DNA from: Catenulispora sp. MAP5-51
GTDB taxonomy: Bacteria > Actinomycetota > Actinomycetes > Streptomycetales > Catenulisporaceae
NCBI RefSeq assembly: GCF_041261205.1
Contig: NZ_JBGCCH010000049.1
Location: forward strand, 1-49,366
DNA length: 49,366 bases
Direction: 5' to 3'
The position numbers and the translations under genes are program-made. Position 1 is the stretch's first letter. Each line of letters starts with the position of its first letter. Positions 16,035 through 24,923 of the stretch are shown here, piece after piece. The notes beneath the pieces were generated by a model, which was not told the origin of the DNA, searched no databases, and was given only the letters and a program-made list of their open reading frames with translations.

Positions 16035-17234
16035 TCACTCGATCGCCGGATCCCCCGGACGTAGCCAACGCGAGCCGAGCACCGCAGTCAAGAGGGCGAG
16101 GGCGCTTCCTGCCACTGGGACCAGATATGCGGTGTGCGCCCCGGAACGGTCGATGAGCCAGCCCGACACCGCCGAACCCGCGGTGATCCCGACCGCGGCG
16201 CCGGTGGTCTCGATCACCATCCCCTCGGTCAGCCGCGCCGCCGGGACCAGGTACTCCACCAGGGCGACCAGGGTGATCAGGGTCGGGGAGATGGCGAACC
16301 CGGCCAGCAGCAGCACCAGCGCCAGCACGCCGATGTTCGGCGCCAGCGTCATCGGCGTCGCGGTCACCAGGACCAGGGCCAGCAGGATCTGGATCCGCCG
16401 GGCCAGGGGTGCGGACCAGTGCGTCGCGCCGAAGATCAGCCCGGCGACGAACGAGCCGCCGGCGTAGACCGCCAGCAGCAGCCCGGACCAGTCGCCGTGG
16501 CCGTGCTCCTCGGCGAAGGCGACGGTGACCACCTCGATCGACCCGAACATCACGCCGATCGCGATCGCGCACACCAGCACCACGCGCATGCCGGGGATGG
16601 CGATCGCCGGCGGTCCGGTGTGGTGCGCGGCCGGATGCGGCTTGGGCTGGCTGCGGTGCTGGAGCAGGAACGCCGCGGTCCCGGCCGCCAGGAACCCGGT
16701 GGCCAGGCCCACCCCGGCCTCGTGGTGCACCTGCAGGGTCAGGAAGGTGACCAGGATCGGGCCGATCATGAAGACGACCTCGTCCATCACCGCCTCGAAG
16801 GAGTAGGCGGTGTGCAGCGAGGGCGTGCCGGTGTACGCCTTGGTCCAGCGGGCCCGCACCAGCGCCCCGACGTTCGGCAGGAAGGCCCCGGCCAGCGCCG
16901 CCGAGGCGAACCAGGTCCAGGTGGACTCCTTGAAGCGGACGCAGAGCATCAGCGAGATCAGCGCGGTGGTGGAGACCACCAGCGACGGGAACCCGATCTC
17001 GGCCTGGCCCCGCCGGTCGATCAGCCGCGCCAGGAACGGGCCGCAGAACGCCTGCACCAGCGCCATCGTCCCGGCCACCACGCCGGCCAGCGCGTACTTC
17101 CCGGTCGACTCCTTGATCATCAAGATGATGCCCAGCCCGAGCATCGACATCGGCAGCCGGCCCACGAACGCGGCGGAGGAGAAGCCCTTCGACCCCGGCG
17201 CCTTGAAGATCGCGGCATAGTGCTTGGCCACCAT
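16035..17234 (-). CDS. MFS transporter
   Basis: A 399-residue membrane protein with about 12 predicted helices in two halves, separated by a cytosolic loop rich in His/Pro (RSQPKPHPAAHHTGPP). The N-terminal half includes a loop FLARLIDRRGQ resembling the MFS motif A between helices 2 and 3. Such proteins export or import small molecules with the proton gradient; substrate unknown. Start MVAKHYAAIFKAPGSKGF at 17234: a longer frame exists, but this start gives the usual short N-terminus and has GACCAT 6 nt upstream, a possible leaderless -10. Confidence 0.85.
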   Translation of the reverse strand: MVAKHYAAIFKAPGSKGFSSAAFVGRLPMSMLGLGIILMIKESTGKYALAGVVAGTMALVQAFCGPFLARLIDRRGQAEIGFPSLVVSTTALISLMLCVRFKESTWTWFASAALAGAFLPNVGALVRARWTKAYTGTPSLHTAYSFEAVMDEVVFMIGPILVTFLTLQVHHEAGVGLATGFLAAGTAAFLLQHRSQPKPHPAAHHTGPPAIAIPGMRVVLVCAIAIGVMFGSIEVVTVAFAEEHGHGDWSGLLLAVYAGGSFVAGLIFGATHWSAPLARRIQILLALVLVTATPMTLAPNIGVLALVLLLAGFAISPTLITLVALVEYLVPAARLTEGMVIETTGAAVGITAGSAVSGWLIDRSGAHTAYLVPVAGSALALLTAVLGSRWLRPGDPAIE

Positions 17235-17439
17235 ACGGCGATGGTCACACTTGTGGGACTCCTGCGCCTGCTGGGGCACCCGCGAGAGTGGGACGCCCGG
17301 TCGCCATGAATTAATCGAAACGTTGCTCACGTTCGTCCCACATGTCGCGACTATCAGATCTTTAGGTGAGACTCTTGCTGGGGACGTGTTCGCCGCGTTC
17401 GCGGTCGACGTCCCGCATCCACTGTTTTGGGAGTCATGG

Positions 17440-17778
17440 ATGATCGCTTCGAAGTCCCTGGGCGACCGCCTCGCGGACCACTCCGGCACGCTGCACAGCA
17501 TGTGGGGCGACGCCGGCGCGGTGACACTCGGGCTGGTGTTCGTCGCGCTCGGGCTGGTGCTGGCCCTGGACGTGCTCCGGGTGCTCGCCTACCGGCGCAT
17601 GGACATGTCCGACCGGGGAGCGAAGTGGCTGCACGAGTCCACGGCCCGCTTCAGCAGCGGCCGGGCCGAGCACCACCGGCAGTGCAAGCGCGAGGGCCTG
17701 ATGGAGGTCGTGGGCTGGGGCCTGGTCGGGCTCGGGGCGCCGGCGTTCCTCGCCGGGTTCGTCGGGCTGGTCGCCTGA
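17440..17778 (+). CDS. Small membrane protein of unknown function
   Basis: A 112-residue protein with two probable membrane helices: AVTLGLVFVALGLVLALDVL (about 26-45) and VVGWGLVGLGAPAFLAGFVG near the C-terminus. A charged loop with several His/Arg residues (RAEHHRQCKREGLMEV) lies between them. I do not recognise the family. The ATG at 17440 is chosen over upstream in-frame codons because GGGAG lies six bases before it. It is divergent from the MFS gene and 47 bp before the acetyltransferase. Confidence 0.7.
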   Translation: MIASKSLGDRLADHSGTLHSMWGDAGAVTLGLVFVALGLVLALDVLRVLAYRRMDMSDRGAKWLHESTARFSSGRAEHHRQCKREGLMEVVGWGLVGLGAPAFLAGFVGLVA

Positions 17779-17825
17779 GCTAATTCCGTGGCACCCGGAT
17801 CGGTATGCCTGTGAGGATGCGCTGT

Positions 17826-18338
17826 ATGGCTTACAGCGTGCGCCGCACCACAGCGGATGAGTGGCGGGACTACCGAGAACTGCGCCTGGCGGCGCTGATC
17901 GACTCGCCGACGAACTTCGGGCAGACCCACGAGCAGGCGCTCGCCATCCCCGACGAGACGTGGCAGGAGCGGGCGCGGACCAACGCCACCTCGGACTTGC
18001 AGGCCTTCTTCGTCGCGGTCGACGACACCACCGGCAAGCTGGTCGGTATGTGGGGCGTGATGCCGCACAACGCCCACCCCGGCGTGCACCACGTGCTCGG
18101 CGTCTATGTGCGGCCCGAAGCGCGGGGTACGGAGGTGGCTCGCCTCCTGAACCAGGCTTGTGTGGACTTTGCGCGGACCACGGACGCCAAGGACCTGACC
18201 CTTCTGGTCCGTGACGACAACGACAGAGGGCGCCGCTTCTACGAACGGGAGGGGTTCGAGTTGACCGGCGCGAAGCAGCCGCACAACCTGGACCCCTCCC
18301 ACAACCTTTTGGAAATGCGCTACCAGTTCTTCCGGTAG
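17826..18338 (+). CDS. GNAT-family N-acetyltransferase
   Basis: A 170-residue protein with the acetyl-CoA-binding motif A (LGVYVRPEARGTEVARLL) and motif B (LVRDDNDRGRRFYEREGFEL). The substrate cannot be read from the sequence. Three in-frame ATGs exist (17805, 17817, 17826); 17826 is preferred because GAGG lies nine bases upstream and it begins at the fold (MAYSVRRTTADEWRDYRELR). It converges on the phospholipase gene with a single base between the two stops, leaving no room for an intergenic terminator. Confidence 0.9.
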   Translation: MAYSVRRTTADEWRDYRELRLAALIDSPTNFGQTHEQALAIPDETWQERARTNATSDLQAFFVAVDDTTGKLVGMWGVMPHNAHPGVHHVLGVYVRPEARGTEVARLLNQACVDFARTTDAKDLTLLVRDDNDRGRRFYEREGFELTGAKQPHNLDPSHNLLEMRYQFFR

Positions 18339-18339
18339 A

Positions 18340-20757
18340 TCAGATCCCTATAACGTTCAGCTCCGCACAGGAGGTCCACGGGTTCCCGTTCACCTCCGTC
18401 AACGCCCGGAACCGCACATAGCGGCCCGTCGCCGCGGTGAAGTTGACCGTCTTCAGGGTGTTGTCGTTGGCGAACGTACCGGTCGCCACCGCGGTGCCCC
18501 AGTTGGTGCCGTCGGCGCTCACATAGAACTCGTACTGGCCGACCCAGCCGTGGTTGCTCCCGTCCTGTCGCGGCAGGTACGTGAAGCCGGACACGGAGTG
18601 CGACGCGGTCATGTCGAGCTGGACCTCGTGCGGGCACGGCGGATTCGGCGAGACGTTGTACCACTGTGTGTGCCAGTACGTGGAGGTGCTGCCGTCTATA
18701 GCGTTCGTCGCCGCGCCGTTCTCGCCGGCCGTCTCCTGGCTGTCGACGTACTTCACCGTCCAGCCGGTCCGGCTCAGGACGGCCGGCGTGCCGCCGCCCC
18801 CGCTGCCGGTGGGTGCCGCGGGCTGGCCGGTCTCGATCTTCCCGGCGAAGCGGCGCAGGAAGTTGTCGCCGACGTTCGCGGTGGCGGTCAGGTCGTACCA
18901 GCCGCCCGAGGTGGACCAGGAGTGGGTGACGGTCGCGCCGCCGCCGACCGTGAAGGTCCAGGGTCCGCCGCTGATGAAGTTGTTCGTCTTGACGGTGATC
19001 ACCGCCGAGGCCGTGCCGGTGTTGGTCATCGTCAGCACCAGCGCGTTGTTCGCCGTGTCGTAGCTCGGCTTGACCTCCAGGTGCGGCAGCGAGGCGTTGC
19101 TGATGGTGGTCAGGTCGCCGACGAACGAGCGCAGGAAGCCGTTGGGGCCGTGCACGTCGAGCGAGTACTTGCCGGCGCTGACGCTCTGCGCGCTCCAGTA
19201 GTCCGAGGACGTCGAGTTCGGCGCGACGAGGTACTGCCAGTTCGCGAAGGTCCGGTAGGCCATGGTGTAGGCCTGCAGCGGGACGGCCTGTGCGCCGGCG
19301 TTGGAGAAGTCCGTCCAGAACCGGCCGGCGGCCAGGTCGTACCGGCCGGTGACGTTCGGCTGGTAGAGCGTGGCGCGCTGGCTCTTCGTCCCCGACTCCT
19401 GCGTCGGCATGCTCTGCGTCGCCGGAGGCGTCGGCGCGGGCAGCGTCGAGCACTGGTTGTTCGCCGCGGTCACCAGCGGGCCGGTGGCCGGCAGGGTCGG
19501 GAACGTGGTCGTCGTGCCGGCGAAGTTCAGCGCGGTGGTCAGGTCGCCGCAGACCGCGCGCCGCCAGGCGGAGATGTTCGGCTCCTGCACACCGGTCCAG
19601 GCCTCGATCAGCCTGATCGTGGAGGTGTGGTCGTAGATCGTGGAGTCCACCCAGCCGCCCTGCGACCACGGCGAGATGACGATCTGCGGCACGCGCACGC
19701 CCAGCCCGATCGGCAGGCCGCTGACGAACTCGTCGGGGGTGCCGGCCGGCGGGGTCGGCGGGATGACGTGGTCGAAGAAGCCGTCGTTCTCGTCGTAGTT
19801 GAGGATGAAGACGGTCTTGGACCACACGTCCAAGTTCGACGCCAGTGCGGTGAGCATCTTCGAGACGTAGTCCGCGCCCAGGGCCGGGGCGTAGTTCGGG
19901 TGCTCGGACTTGCCGGCCGGGGCGACGATCCAGGAGACCTGCGGCAGCGTCCCGGCGGTGACGTCGGCCTGGAACTCCGCGACCGAGTCCGTGGACTTCA
20001 CCATGCCGCGCTGGTGGAGCGGGCTGCTGGTGGCGGCGTTCTTGTACTGGTTGAACCAGGCCAGCGCGTTGTCGTCGTAGTTGTCGGTCTCCTGGTACAC
20101 CTTCCACGTCACGCCGGCGGCCTGCAGCCGCTCGGGGTAGGTGGTCCAGGTGTAGCCGGCCTCGGAGTTGTCGGTGACCGGGCCGCCGCCGGTGCCGTTC
20201 GGGTCGATCATCCCGGTCCACAGGTACAGCCGGTTCGGGTTGGTCGGGCCCATGACCGAGCAGTGGTAGCCGTCGCAGATGGTGAACGCGTCGGCGAGGG
20301 CGTACTGGAACGGGACGTCCGCCCGCGTGTAGTAGCCCATGGTGTCCACGCCCTTGGCCGCGACCCAGCCGTTGTACGAGCCGTTGGCCCAGGCGTTGTG
20401 CATGCCGGACCAGCTGTGATCGAGGTCCGGGACGCACTGCGCGCTGGTGGTCTGGGTGTTGAGATGCCACGGCAGGATGGTCTTGCTGCCGTTGGGCTGG
20501 GCGGACACCGTGGTGCCGTTCTGGAACAGGTACGGCGTCGTGTCGTTGAACCCGCGCACCCCGGCCAGGGTGCCGAAGTAGTGGTCGAAGCTGCGGTTCT
20601 CCTGCATGAGGATCACGATGTGGCCGATGTCGCCGAGCGAGCCGCTCATGCCCGCGGTGGCGGCCATGGCGGTGCGCAGCGTCTCCGGCAGGAAGGCGGC
20701 ACCGGCGGCCGCCGCCGCGGAGGCGGACAGGAACTTGCGTCTGGAAAGGGGAGACAT
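18340..20757 (-). CDS. Tat-exported phospholipase C (phosphoesterase family) with discoidin-like C-terminal domain
   Basis: An 805-residue enzyme. The N-terminus MSPLSRRKFLSASAAAAAGA is a twin-arginine signal. The catalytic PF04185-type domain follows: HIVILMQENRSFDHYFGT (45-62), WSGMHNAWANGSYNGW and NYDENDGFFDHV (metal/active-site Asp and His residues). Two Ig-like DUF756-type domains come next (KSQRATLYQPNVTG onward). The last about 140 residues form an F5/8 type C module (NAIDGSTSTYWHT, GFTYLPRQDG, YVRFRAL), likely for surface or glycan binding. The family hydrolyses phosphatidylcholine or sphingomyelin outside the cell and may serve phosphate supply. GGAG upstream supports 20757 over a longer frame. 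Confidence 0.92.
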   Translation of the reverse strand: MSPLSRRKFLSASAAAAAGAAFLPETLRTAMAATAGMSGSLGDIGHIVILMQENRSFDHYFGTLAGVRGFNDTTPYLFQNGTTVSAQPNGSKTILPWHLNTQTTSAQCVPDLDHSWSGMHNAWANGSYNGWVAAKGVDTMGYYTRADVPFQYALADAFTICDGYHCSVMGPTNPNRLYLWTGMIDPNGTGGGPVTDNSEAGYTWTTYPERLQAAGVTWKVYQETDNYDDNALAWFNQYKNAATSSPLHQRGMVKSTDSVAEFQADVTAGTLPQVSWIVAPAGKSEHPNYAPALGADYVSKMLTALASNLDVWSKTVFILNYDENDGFFDHVIPPTPPAGTPDEFVSGLPIGLGVRVPQIVISPWSQGGWVDSTIYDHTSTIRLIEAWTGVQEPNISAWRRAVCGDLTTALNFAGTTTTFPTLPATGPLVTAANNQCSTLPAPTPPATQSMPTQESGTKSQRATLYQPNVTGRYDLAAGRFWTDFSNAGAQAVPLQAYTMAYRTFANWQYLVAPNSTSSDYWSAQSVSAGKYSLDVHGPNGFLRSFVGDLTTISNASLPHLEVKPSYDTANNALVLTMTNTGTASAVITVKTNNFISGGPWTFTVGGGATVTHSWSTSGGWYDLTATANVGDNFLRRFAGKIETGQPAAPTGSGGGGTPAVLSRTGWTVKYVDSQETAGENGAATNAIDGSTSTYWHTQWYNVSPNPPCPHEVQLDMTASHSVSGFTYLPRQDGSNHGWVGQYEFYVSADGTNWGTAVATGTFANDNTLKTVNFTAATGRYVRFRALTEVNGNPWTSCAELNVIGI

Positions 20758-21084
20758 CTCACTCCAGGCGTGGTGGTGGGAGATCGGGTGAGGGTGGCTG
20801 CTCGCGCGAGATGCCCTGTGAATGTAGGTGCGCATCGCAGTGCTTGTAAATGCGCGATCTGAGGCGTAACGGTAAAATCCAAGCGTCGGTGGAGGAGACT
20901 CCAAGGGAACGCCCGCCGGCCTCGCGGTCCATCGTCGCTACGGCTGTGGCCAGCGCGTCAACAACCTGTAGGGGCCTGATTCGGCTATGAGTGCCATGGC
21001 CAAATCGAGGGATGCCCGCGATGCCCCTTTCCGGCCCGGGACGGGGTTTTGGTGATCGGCGGCCGCGCAGGCGATCATGGGCGC

Positions 21085-21705
21085 GTGAACCACCCGCAGC
21101 CGCCCTCCGACCCGGGGCCGCACCACGGCGGGCCGAGCCACGGGCCGAGCCACGGACCGAGCGACGGGACGAACCACGGGCCGCACCACCTCGCGCCGCA
21201 CCACGAATGGCACCACGAGATCCCGCCGGAGGGCGAGGGCAGCAGCGTCGAGGCTCCGGTCGCCCCCACAGCCGCCGAGGCGACCTCCGCTCCGAGCACC
21301 GCGCGGGTGGTCGCGGTCATCGCGGCCGGGGGGTTCCTCGGCGGGCCCGCGCGCTACCTGCTCGGCCAGGCGTTCCCGACCGCCGCGCACACGTTCCCGA
21401 CGACGACGTTCGTGATCAACGTGACCGGGTCGTTCGTCCTGGCGGTCCTGCTGGTGTGCGTCATCGAGGTGTGGCCGCCGACCCGCTATGTGCGTCCCTT
21501 CGGGGCGGTCGGCTTCCTGGGCGCCTATACGACGTTCTCCACATGGATGATCGACACAGATCGGCTCTTGGCCGCGGGCCGTTATGGTCTGGCCGCCTTG
21601 GACGTGTTCGGCAGCCTGTTCGCCGGACTGACGGCCACGGCACTCGGCATCTTCCTGGCGCGCGCCGTTCTCGTCAGGCGTTCCCCTGGATGGTCCCGCG
21701 CATGA
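21085..21705 (+). CDS. crcB: Fluoride ion channel CrcB/Fluc, subunit 1, with His-rich N-terminal tail
   Basis: A 206-residue Fluc-family membrane protein with four helices. Signatures: GGFLGGPARYLLG, TTTFVINVTGSFVLAV (conserved Asn in TM2) and FGAVGFLGAYTTFSTWMID (TM3 break and FSTW box). Fluc channels are dual-topology or heterodimeric and release fluoride from the cytoplasm. Unusual is a tail of about 75 residues before TM1, rich in His, Pro, Ser and Gly, with HGPSHGPS and PHHLAPHHEWHH. GTG at 21085 is taken as start, but 21049 is possible. The stop overlaps the second channel gene (ATGA). Confidence 0.9.
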   Translation: MNHPQPPSDPGPHHGGPSHGPSHGPSDGTNHGPHHLAPHHEWHHEIPPEGEGSSVEAPVAPTAAEATSAPSTARVVAVIAAGGFLGGPARYLLGQAFPTAAHTFPTTTFVINVTGSFVLAVLLVCVIEVWPPTRYVRPFGAVGFLGAYTTFSTWMIDTDRLLAAGRYGLAALDVFGSLFAGLTATALGIFLARAVLVRRSPGWSRA

Positions 21706-22064
21706 CGCTTCTCCTTGTGGCCTTCGCTTCCGCTGTGGGAGCGCCTGCGCGGTACCTCGTAGACCGCTTGGTCGCGTCCCGGAACCGGGGCTCCTTCCCA
21801 TGGGGCACGCTTGTGATCAACGTCTCCGGCGCGTTCATCCTGGGGTTGCTGGTGGGTATAGGAGCGCATGACGGGTTGTCCAAGCAGGCGGTGGCGATTC
21901 TCGGTACCGGCTTCTGCGGGGCCTATACGACCTTCTCGACGTTCAGTGTCGAGACCGTGCGGCTCGTGGAGGAACGGGCGTTCGCCAAGGCCGCCTCGAA
22001 CGTCGGCGTGAGTCTTGCCGCGGGCCTGCTCGCGGGGGCGGCCGGATTGGGGTTAGCGCAGTGA
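21702..22064 (+). CDS. crcB: Fluoride ion channel CrcB/Fluc, subunit 2
   Basis: A 120-residue Fluc subunit of normal length with FASAVGAPARYLVDRLV, GTLVINVSGAFILGLLVG and FCGAYTTFSTFSVET. Paired crcB genes in Gram-positives usually encode the two halves of a heterodimeric channel, and the 4-nt ATGA overlap with subunit 1 gives coupled synthesis. ATG at 21690 (MVPRM...) is an alternative start. It overlaps the next gene by 4 nt (GTGA). Confidence 0.93.
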   Translation: MTLLLVAFASAVGAPARYLVDRLVASRNRGSFPWGTLVINVSGAFILGLLVGIGAHDGLSKQAVAILGTGFCGAYTTFSTFSVETVRLVEERAFAKAASNVGVSLAAGLLAGAAGLGLAQ

Positions 22065-22846
22065 CGACACGGCAGGACGAGACCGCGATCCAGCGGGTCG
22101 TGAGCGAGGCCTGCGTCCTGGGTGGTGCCGGACGCGCGATCCTGCTCCAGGTGGCGCACCCGAAGGTGGCGCAGGGAGTGTCCGAACACAGTCGCTTCAC
22201 GGAGAATCCCCTTAAGCGACTGCGCGGGACGTTGGACTTCATCTACGGCACTACGCTCGGCACTTCTGAGGAGTCCGCGCGGGTCGCCAGTGTCGTGAAC
22301 CGGATCCACACGTACGTCACCGGGGCGGGGTACTCCGCGAATGATCCGGACCTCCAACTGTGGGTCGCCGCGACGCTCTACAAGTCGGCGGTCCAGATGT
22401 ACGAGCTGACGCTCGGGCCGATGCCTGCCGCGATGCAGGAGGAGTTCTGCCGGGAGAGCGCGCTATACGGAACTCTCCTCGGCTGTCCCGAGGACATGTG
22501 GCCGTCGTCTGTAGCGGAGTTCGAGAAGTACTGGGACGGTGCGCTGGCGGCACTGGTGGTCTCCGACGATGCCAAGCGCATCTGCCACGACCTGCTCTAC
22601 AGCCGGGCGGTCCCGTTCTATCTGCGTCCGCTGTTGCCGGTGAACCGGCTCATCACGACCGGGCTGCTGCCGGAGCACTTGCGGGAAGAGTTCGGGCTCG
22701 TCTGGGACGCGCGGCGCGAGCGGCTGTTCCGGTTCGGGGTGCGTGCGGCGCGGCTGGCGTACCCGCGGGTTCCCCGGCGGGTACGTCGCCTGCCCATGAC
22801 GTTCTACATGCAGTACTTCCGTAGGCGTTTCCGCGCCTATGCGTGA
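22061..22846 (+). CDS. MpaB/rubber-oxygenase-like (DUF2236) protein
   Basis: A 261-residue protein of the oxygenase MpaB family: GGAGRAILLQVAHPKVAQGV with the conserved His near residue 34, RGTLDFIYGTTLGT, VNRIHTYVTG, LQLWVAATLYKSAVQMYE, and a basic C-terminus YMQYFRRRFRAYA. Family members are heme-b proteins, among them latex-clearing protein and the ER-bound oxygenase MpaB; many bacterial homologues have no known substrate. Its GTG overlaps the crcB2 stop (GTGA), so it forms a coupled three-gene operon with the fluoride channels. Its end overlaps the converging acyl-CoA ligase by 10 bp. Confidence 0.88.
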   Translation: MTTRQDETAIQRVVSEACVLGGAGRAILLQVAHPKVAQGVSEHSRFTENPLKRLRGTLDFIYGTTLGTSEESARVASVVNRIHTYVTGAGYSANDPDLQLWVAATLYKSAVQMYELTLGPMPAAMQEEFCRESALYGTLLGCPEDMWPSSVAEFEKYWDGALAALVVSDDAKRICHDLLYSRAVPFYLRPLLPVNRLITTGLLPEHLREEFGLVWDARRERLFRFGVRAARLAYPRVPRRVRRLPMTFYMQYFRRRFRAYA

Positions 22847-24699
22847 AGCTCCTCCTCGCCGTTCCCTTCCGTCTCCACGTACATCTGGTCGATGACGTCG
22901 GCGTAGCGCTCGGTGATGACGCGGCGGCGCAGGCTCAGCTTCGGCGTGACCTCGCCGGTATCCGGGGTCCAGGGACCGGGGATGATCGTGTACTTCTTCA
23001 CCTGCTCGACCCGGGAGAGCTTGGCGTTGGCCTTCTCCACCGCCTGGTCCACGGCGGCGCGCGCCTCGGGGGAGTTCGCGGCGTCGCCGGCGTACACGTC
23101 CGGGTCCAGGACGATCAGCGCCGTGACGTAGGGGCGGCGGTCGCCGATCGCCACCGCGAACCCGACCGCCGGGTGCGCGGTCAGGTGGCTCTCGATCAGC
23201 GTCGGGGCGATGTTCTTGCCGCCCGAGGTGATGATGAGTTCCTTCTTGCGGTCGGTGATGGTCAGGAAGCCGTCGGCGTCCAGGGTGCCGACGTCGCCGG
23301 TGGCCAGCCAGCCGTCGGCGTCCAGCGGGGACAGCACGCTGCCGTCCGGCTGCAGGTAGCCGGCCAGCAGGATCGGGCCGCGGACGAACACCTCGCCGTC
23401 CTCGCCGATCCTCAGCTCCACCCCCGGCACCGCCTTGCCGACGGTGCCCACGCGGTTCGCCTCCGGCGTGCACACCGTCGCCGCGCCGCTGGTCTCGGAC
23501 ATGCCCCAGACCTCCATCAGCGGGACGCCCAGGCCGTGCAGGTAGCGCAGGGTCTCCACCGAGATCGGGGCCGCGCCGCTGGTCGCGCGGGTGACCCGGT
23601 CCAGGCCGAGCAGGGAGCGGGCCGGGGCCAGCACGGTGCGGTCGGCCTCCTCGACGGCCCGCGCCAGCTCCTCGGGCACCTGCTTGCCGGCCGTGAGCAG
23701 CTCGGAGGCCTCCAGGGTGAGCGCGTGCGCCTTCTCGAACGCCTCGCGCTGCGCCGGATCGGCCCCCTTGACCAGGCCCTGGACCCCCGCGGCGAGTTTC
23801 TCCCAGATGCGCGGCACGCCGAACAGCCCGCCGGGGTGGACCCGGCCGAGCGCGCCGACGACCTGGCGCGGGTCGGGGCACAGATGGACGTGCGCGACCT
23901 TCATGACGGAGCCGTACAGGCTCAGCTCGCGCTCGGCGATGTGCGCCAGCGGCAGGTAGGCGATGGTGTCCGGGAAGTCCTCGATCGTGGTGATGGCGTC
24001 GACGACCGCCGCCTCGTACAGCACGTTGAGATGCGTCAGCACGACACCCTTGGGATCACCGGTGGTCCCGGAGGTGTACATCATCCCGACCGGATCCTCC
24101 GGCCGGATCTGCTTCCACCGCTGCTCGAACAGGCTCGGACTGCCCGCCAGCCGCTCCCGGCCGATCGCCATCACCGCGCTGTAGGGCAGGAACTGCTTGC
24201 CGTGCGCGTCCTCGCCGGTGACGACGCAGTCGGCCTCCTCGACCACGATGAGATGCCGCAACGCGGGCAGGTCCGCCAGTATCGGCTGCCAGCGCTCGAT
24301 CTCCTGCCGGCCCTCCAGCACGACGATCGGCGCGGCACTGTGCGCGGCGACGAAGCCGATCTGCTCGGTGGACAGGGTGGCGTAGGCGGTGCAGGGGATG
24401 GCGCGGGCATGTTGTGCGCCGTAGTCGGTGATCCAGTGCTCGGGCCGACTGGACATCATGGTCAACAGCCGGTCCCCGGGCTCCAGGCCCAGCGCCACCA
24501 GCCCCTCGGAGAACTCCGCGGCGCGCTCCCGCAACTCGGCCCACGTCAGGGTACTGGTCTGCCCGTCGGCATCCGGAGCACTCGTGATCGCCGCCCGCTC
24601 CCCGAACTCGACCGCATTGCGCTCCAGCAGCGAGGGCACGGTCTGCCCCGCGATCACGGCGAAGAAGTCCTCGGCGGCGTTGTCCACGGTTCCGGTCAC
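22837..24699 (-). CDS. Long-chain acyl-CoA synthetase (AMP-forming), FadD15-like
   Basis: A 620-residue ANL-superfamily ligase that activates fatty acids to acyl-CoA via acyl-AMP. Motifs: P-loop-like YTSGTTGDPKGVVLTH (A3), WGMSETSGAA (A5), GWLATGDVGTLDADG (A7) and DRKKELIITSGGKNIAP (A8), with the C-terminal Lys region EVTPKLSLRRR. GTG at 24699 is preferred over an upstream ATG because AGGAGG lies six bases before it. It is a single gene, converging on and overlapping the MpaB-like gene by 10 bp. Confidence 0.94.
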   Translation of the reverse strand: MTGTVDNAAEDFFAVIAGQTVPSLLERNAVEFGERAAITSAPDADGQTSTLTWAELRERAAEFSEGLVALGLEPGDRLLTMMSSRPEHWITDYGAQHARAIPCTAYATLSTEQIGFVAAHSAAPIVVLEGRQEIERWQPILADLPALRHLIVVEEADCVVTGEDAHGKQFLPYSAVMAIGRERLAGSPSLFEQRWKQIRPEDPVGMMYTSGTTGDPKGVVLTHLNVLYEAAVVDAITTIEDFPDTIAYLPLAHIAERELSLYGSVMKVAHVHLCPDPRQVVGALGRVHPGGLFGVPRIWEKLAAGVQGLVKGADPAQREAFEKAHALTLEASELLTAGKQVPEELARAVEEADRTVLAPARSLLGLDRVTRATSGAAPISVETLRYLHGLGVPLMEVWGMSETSGAATVCTPEANRVGTVGKAVPGVELRIGEDGEVFVRGPILLAGYLQPDGSVLSPLDADGWLATGDVGTLDADGFLTITDRKKELIITSGGKNIAPTLIESHLTAHPAVGFAVAIGDRRPYVTALIVLDPDVYAGDAANSPEARAAVDQAVEKANAKLSRVEQVKKYTIIPGPWTPDTGEVTPKLSLRRRVITERYADVIDQMYVETEGNGEEELHA

Positions 24700-24923
24700 G
24701 ACGAACCTCCTGCGTCGGCGGCGTTTCGGCAAACACTAAAACCGCCCACCGCCCCACGGAAGAGCCCTGACTGGGCCGAAAGAGTGCACCGTCCTCGAAC
24801 CCTTGTGCCCGATTGGCGAAGAATGCGAGCATAGTCCCACGGCAAATCCGGGGCAGGCGATCACCCCGCGAACAACCCAGAAACCCAGCATCAGCACATC
24901 AGCACATCCAGGGGGATGCACCG

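Noticed and set aside
20905-21084. Fluoride riboswitch upstream of crcB1
   Set aside because: The conserved GGCGAUG...pseudoknot pattern of the crcB motif is not recognisable in this stretch.
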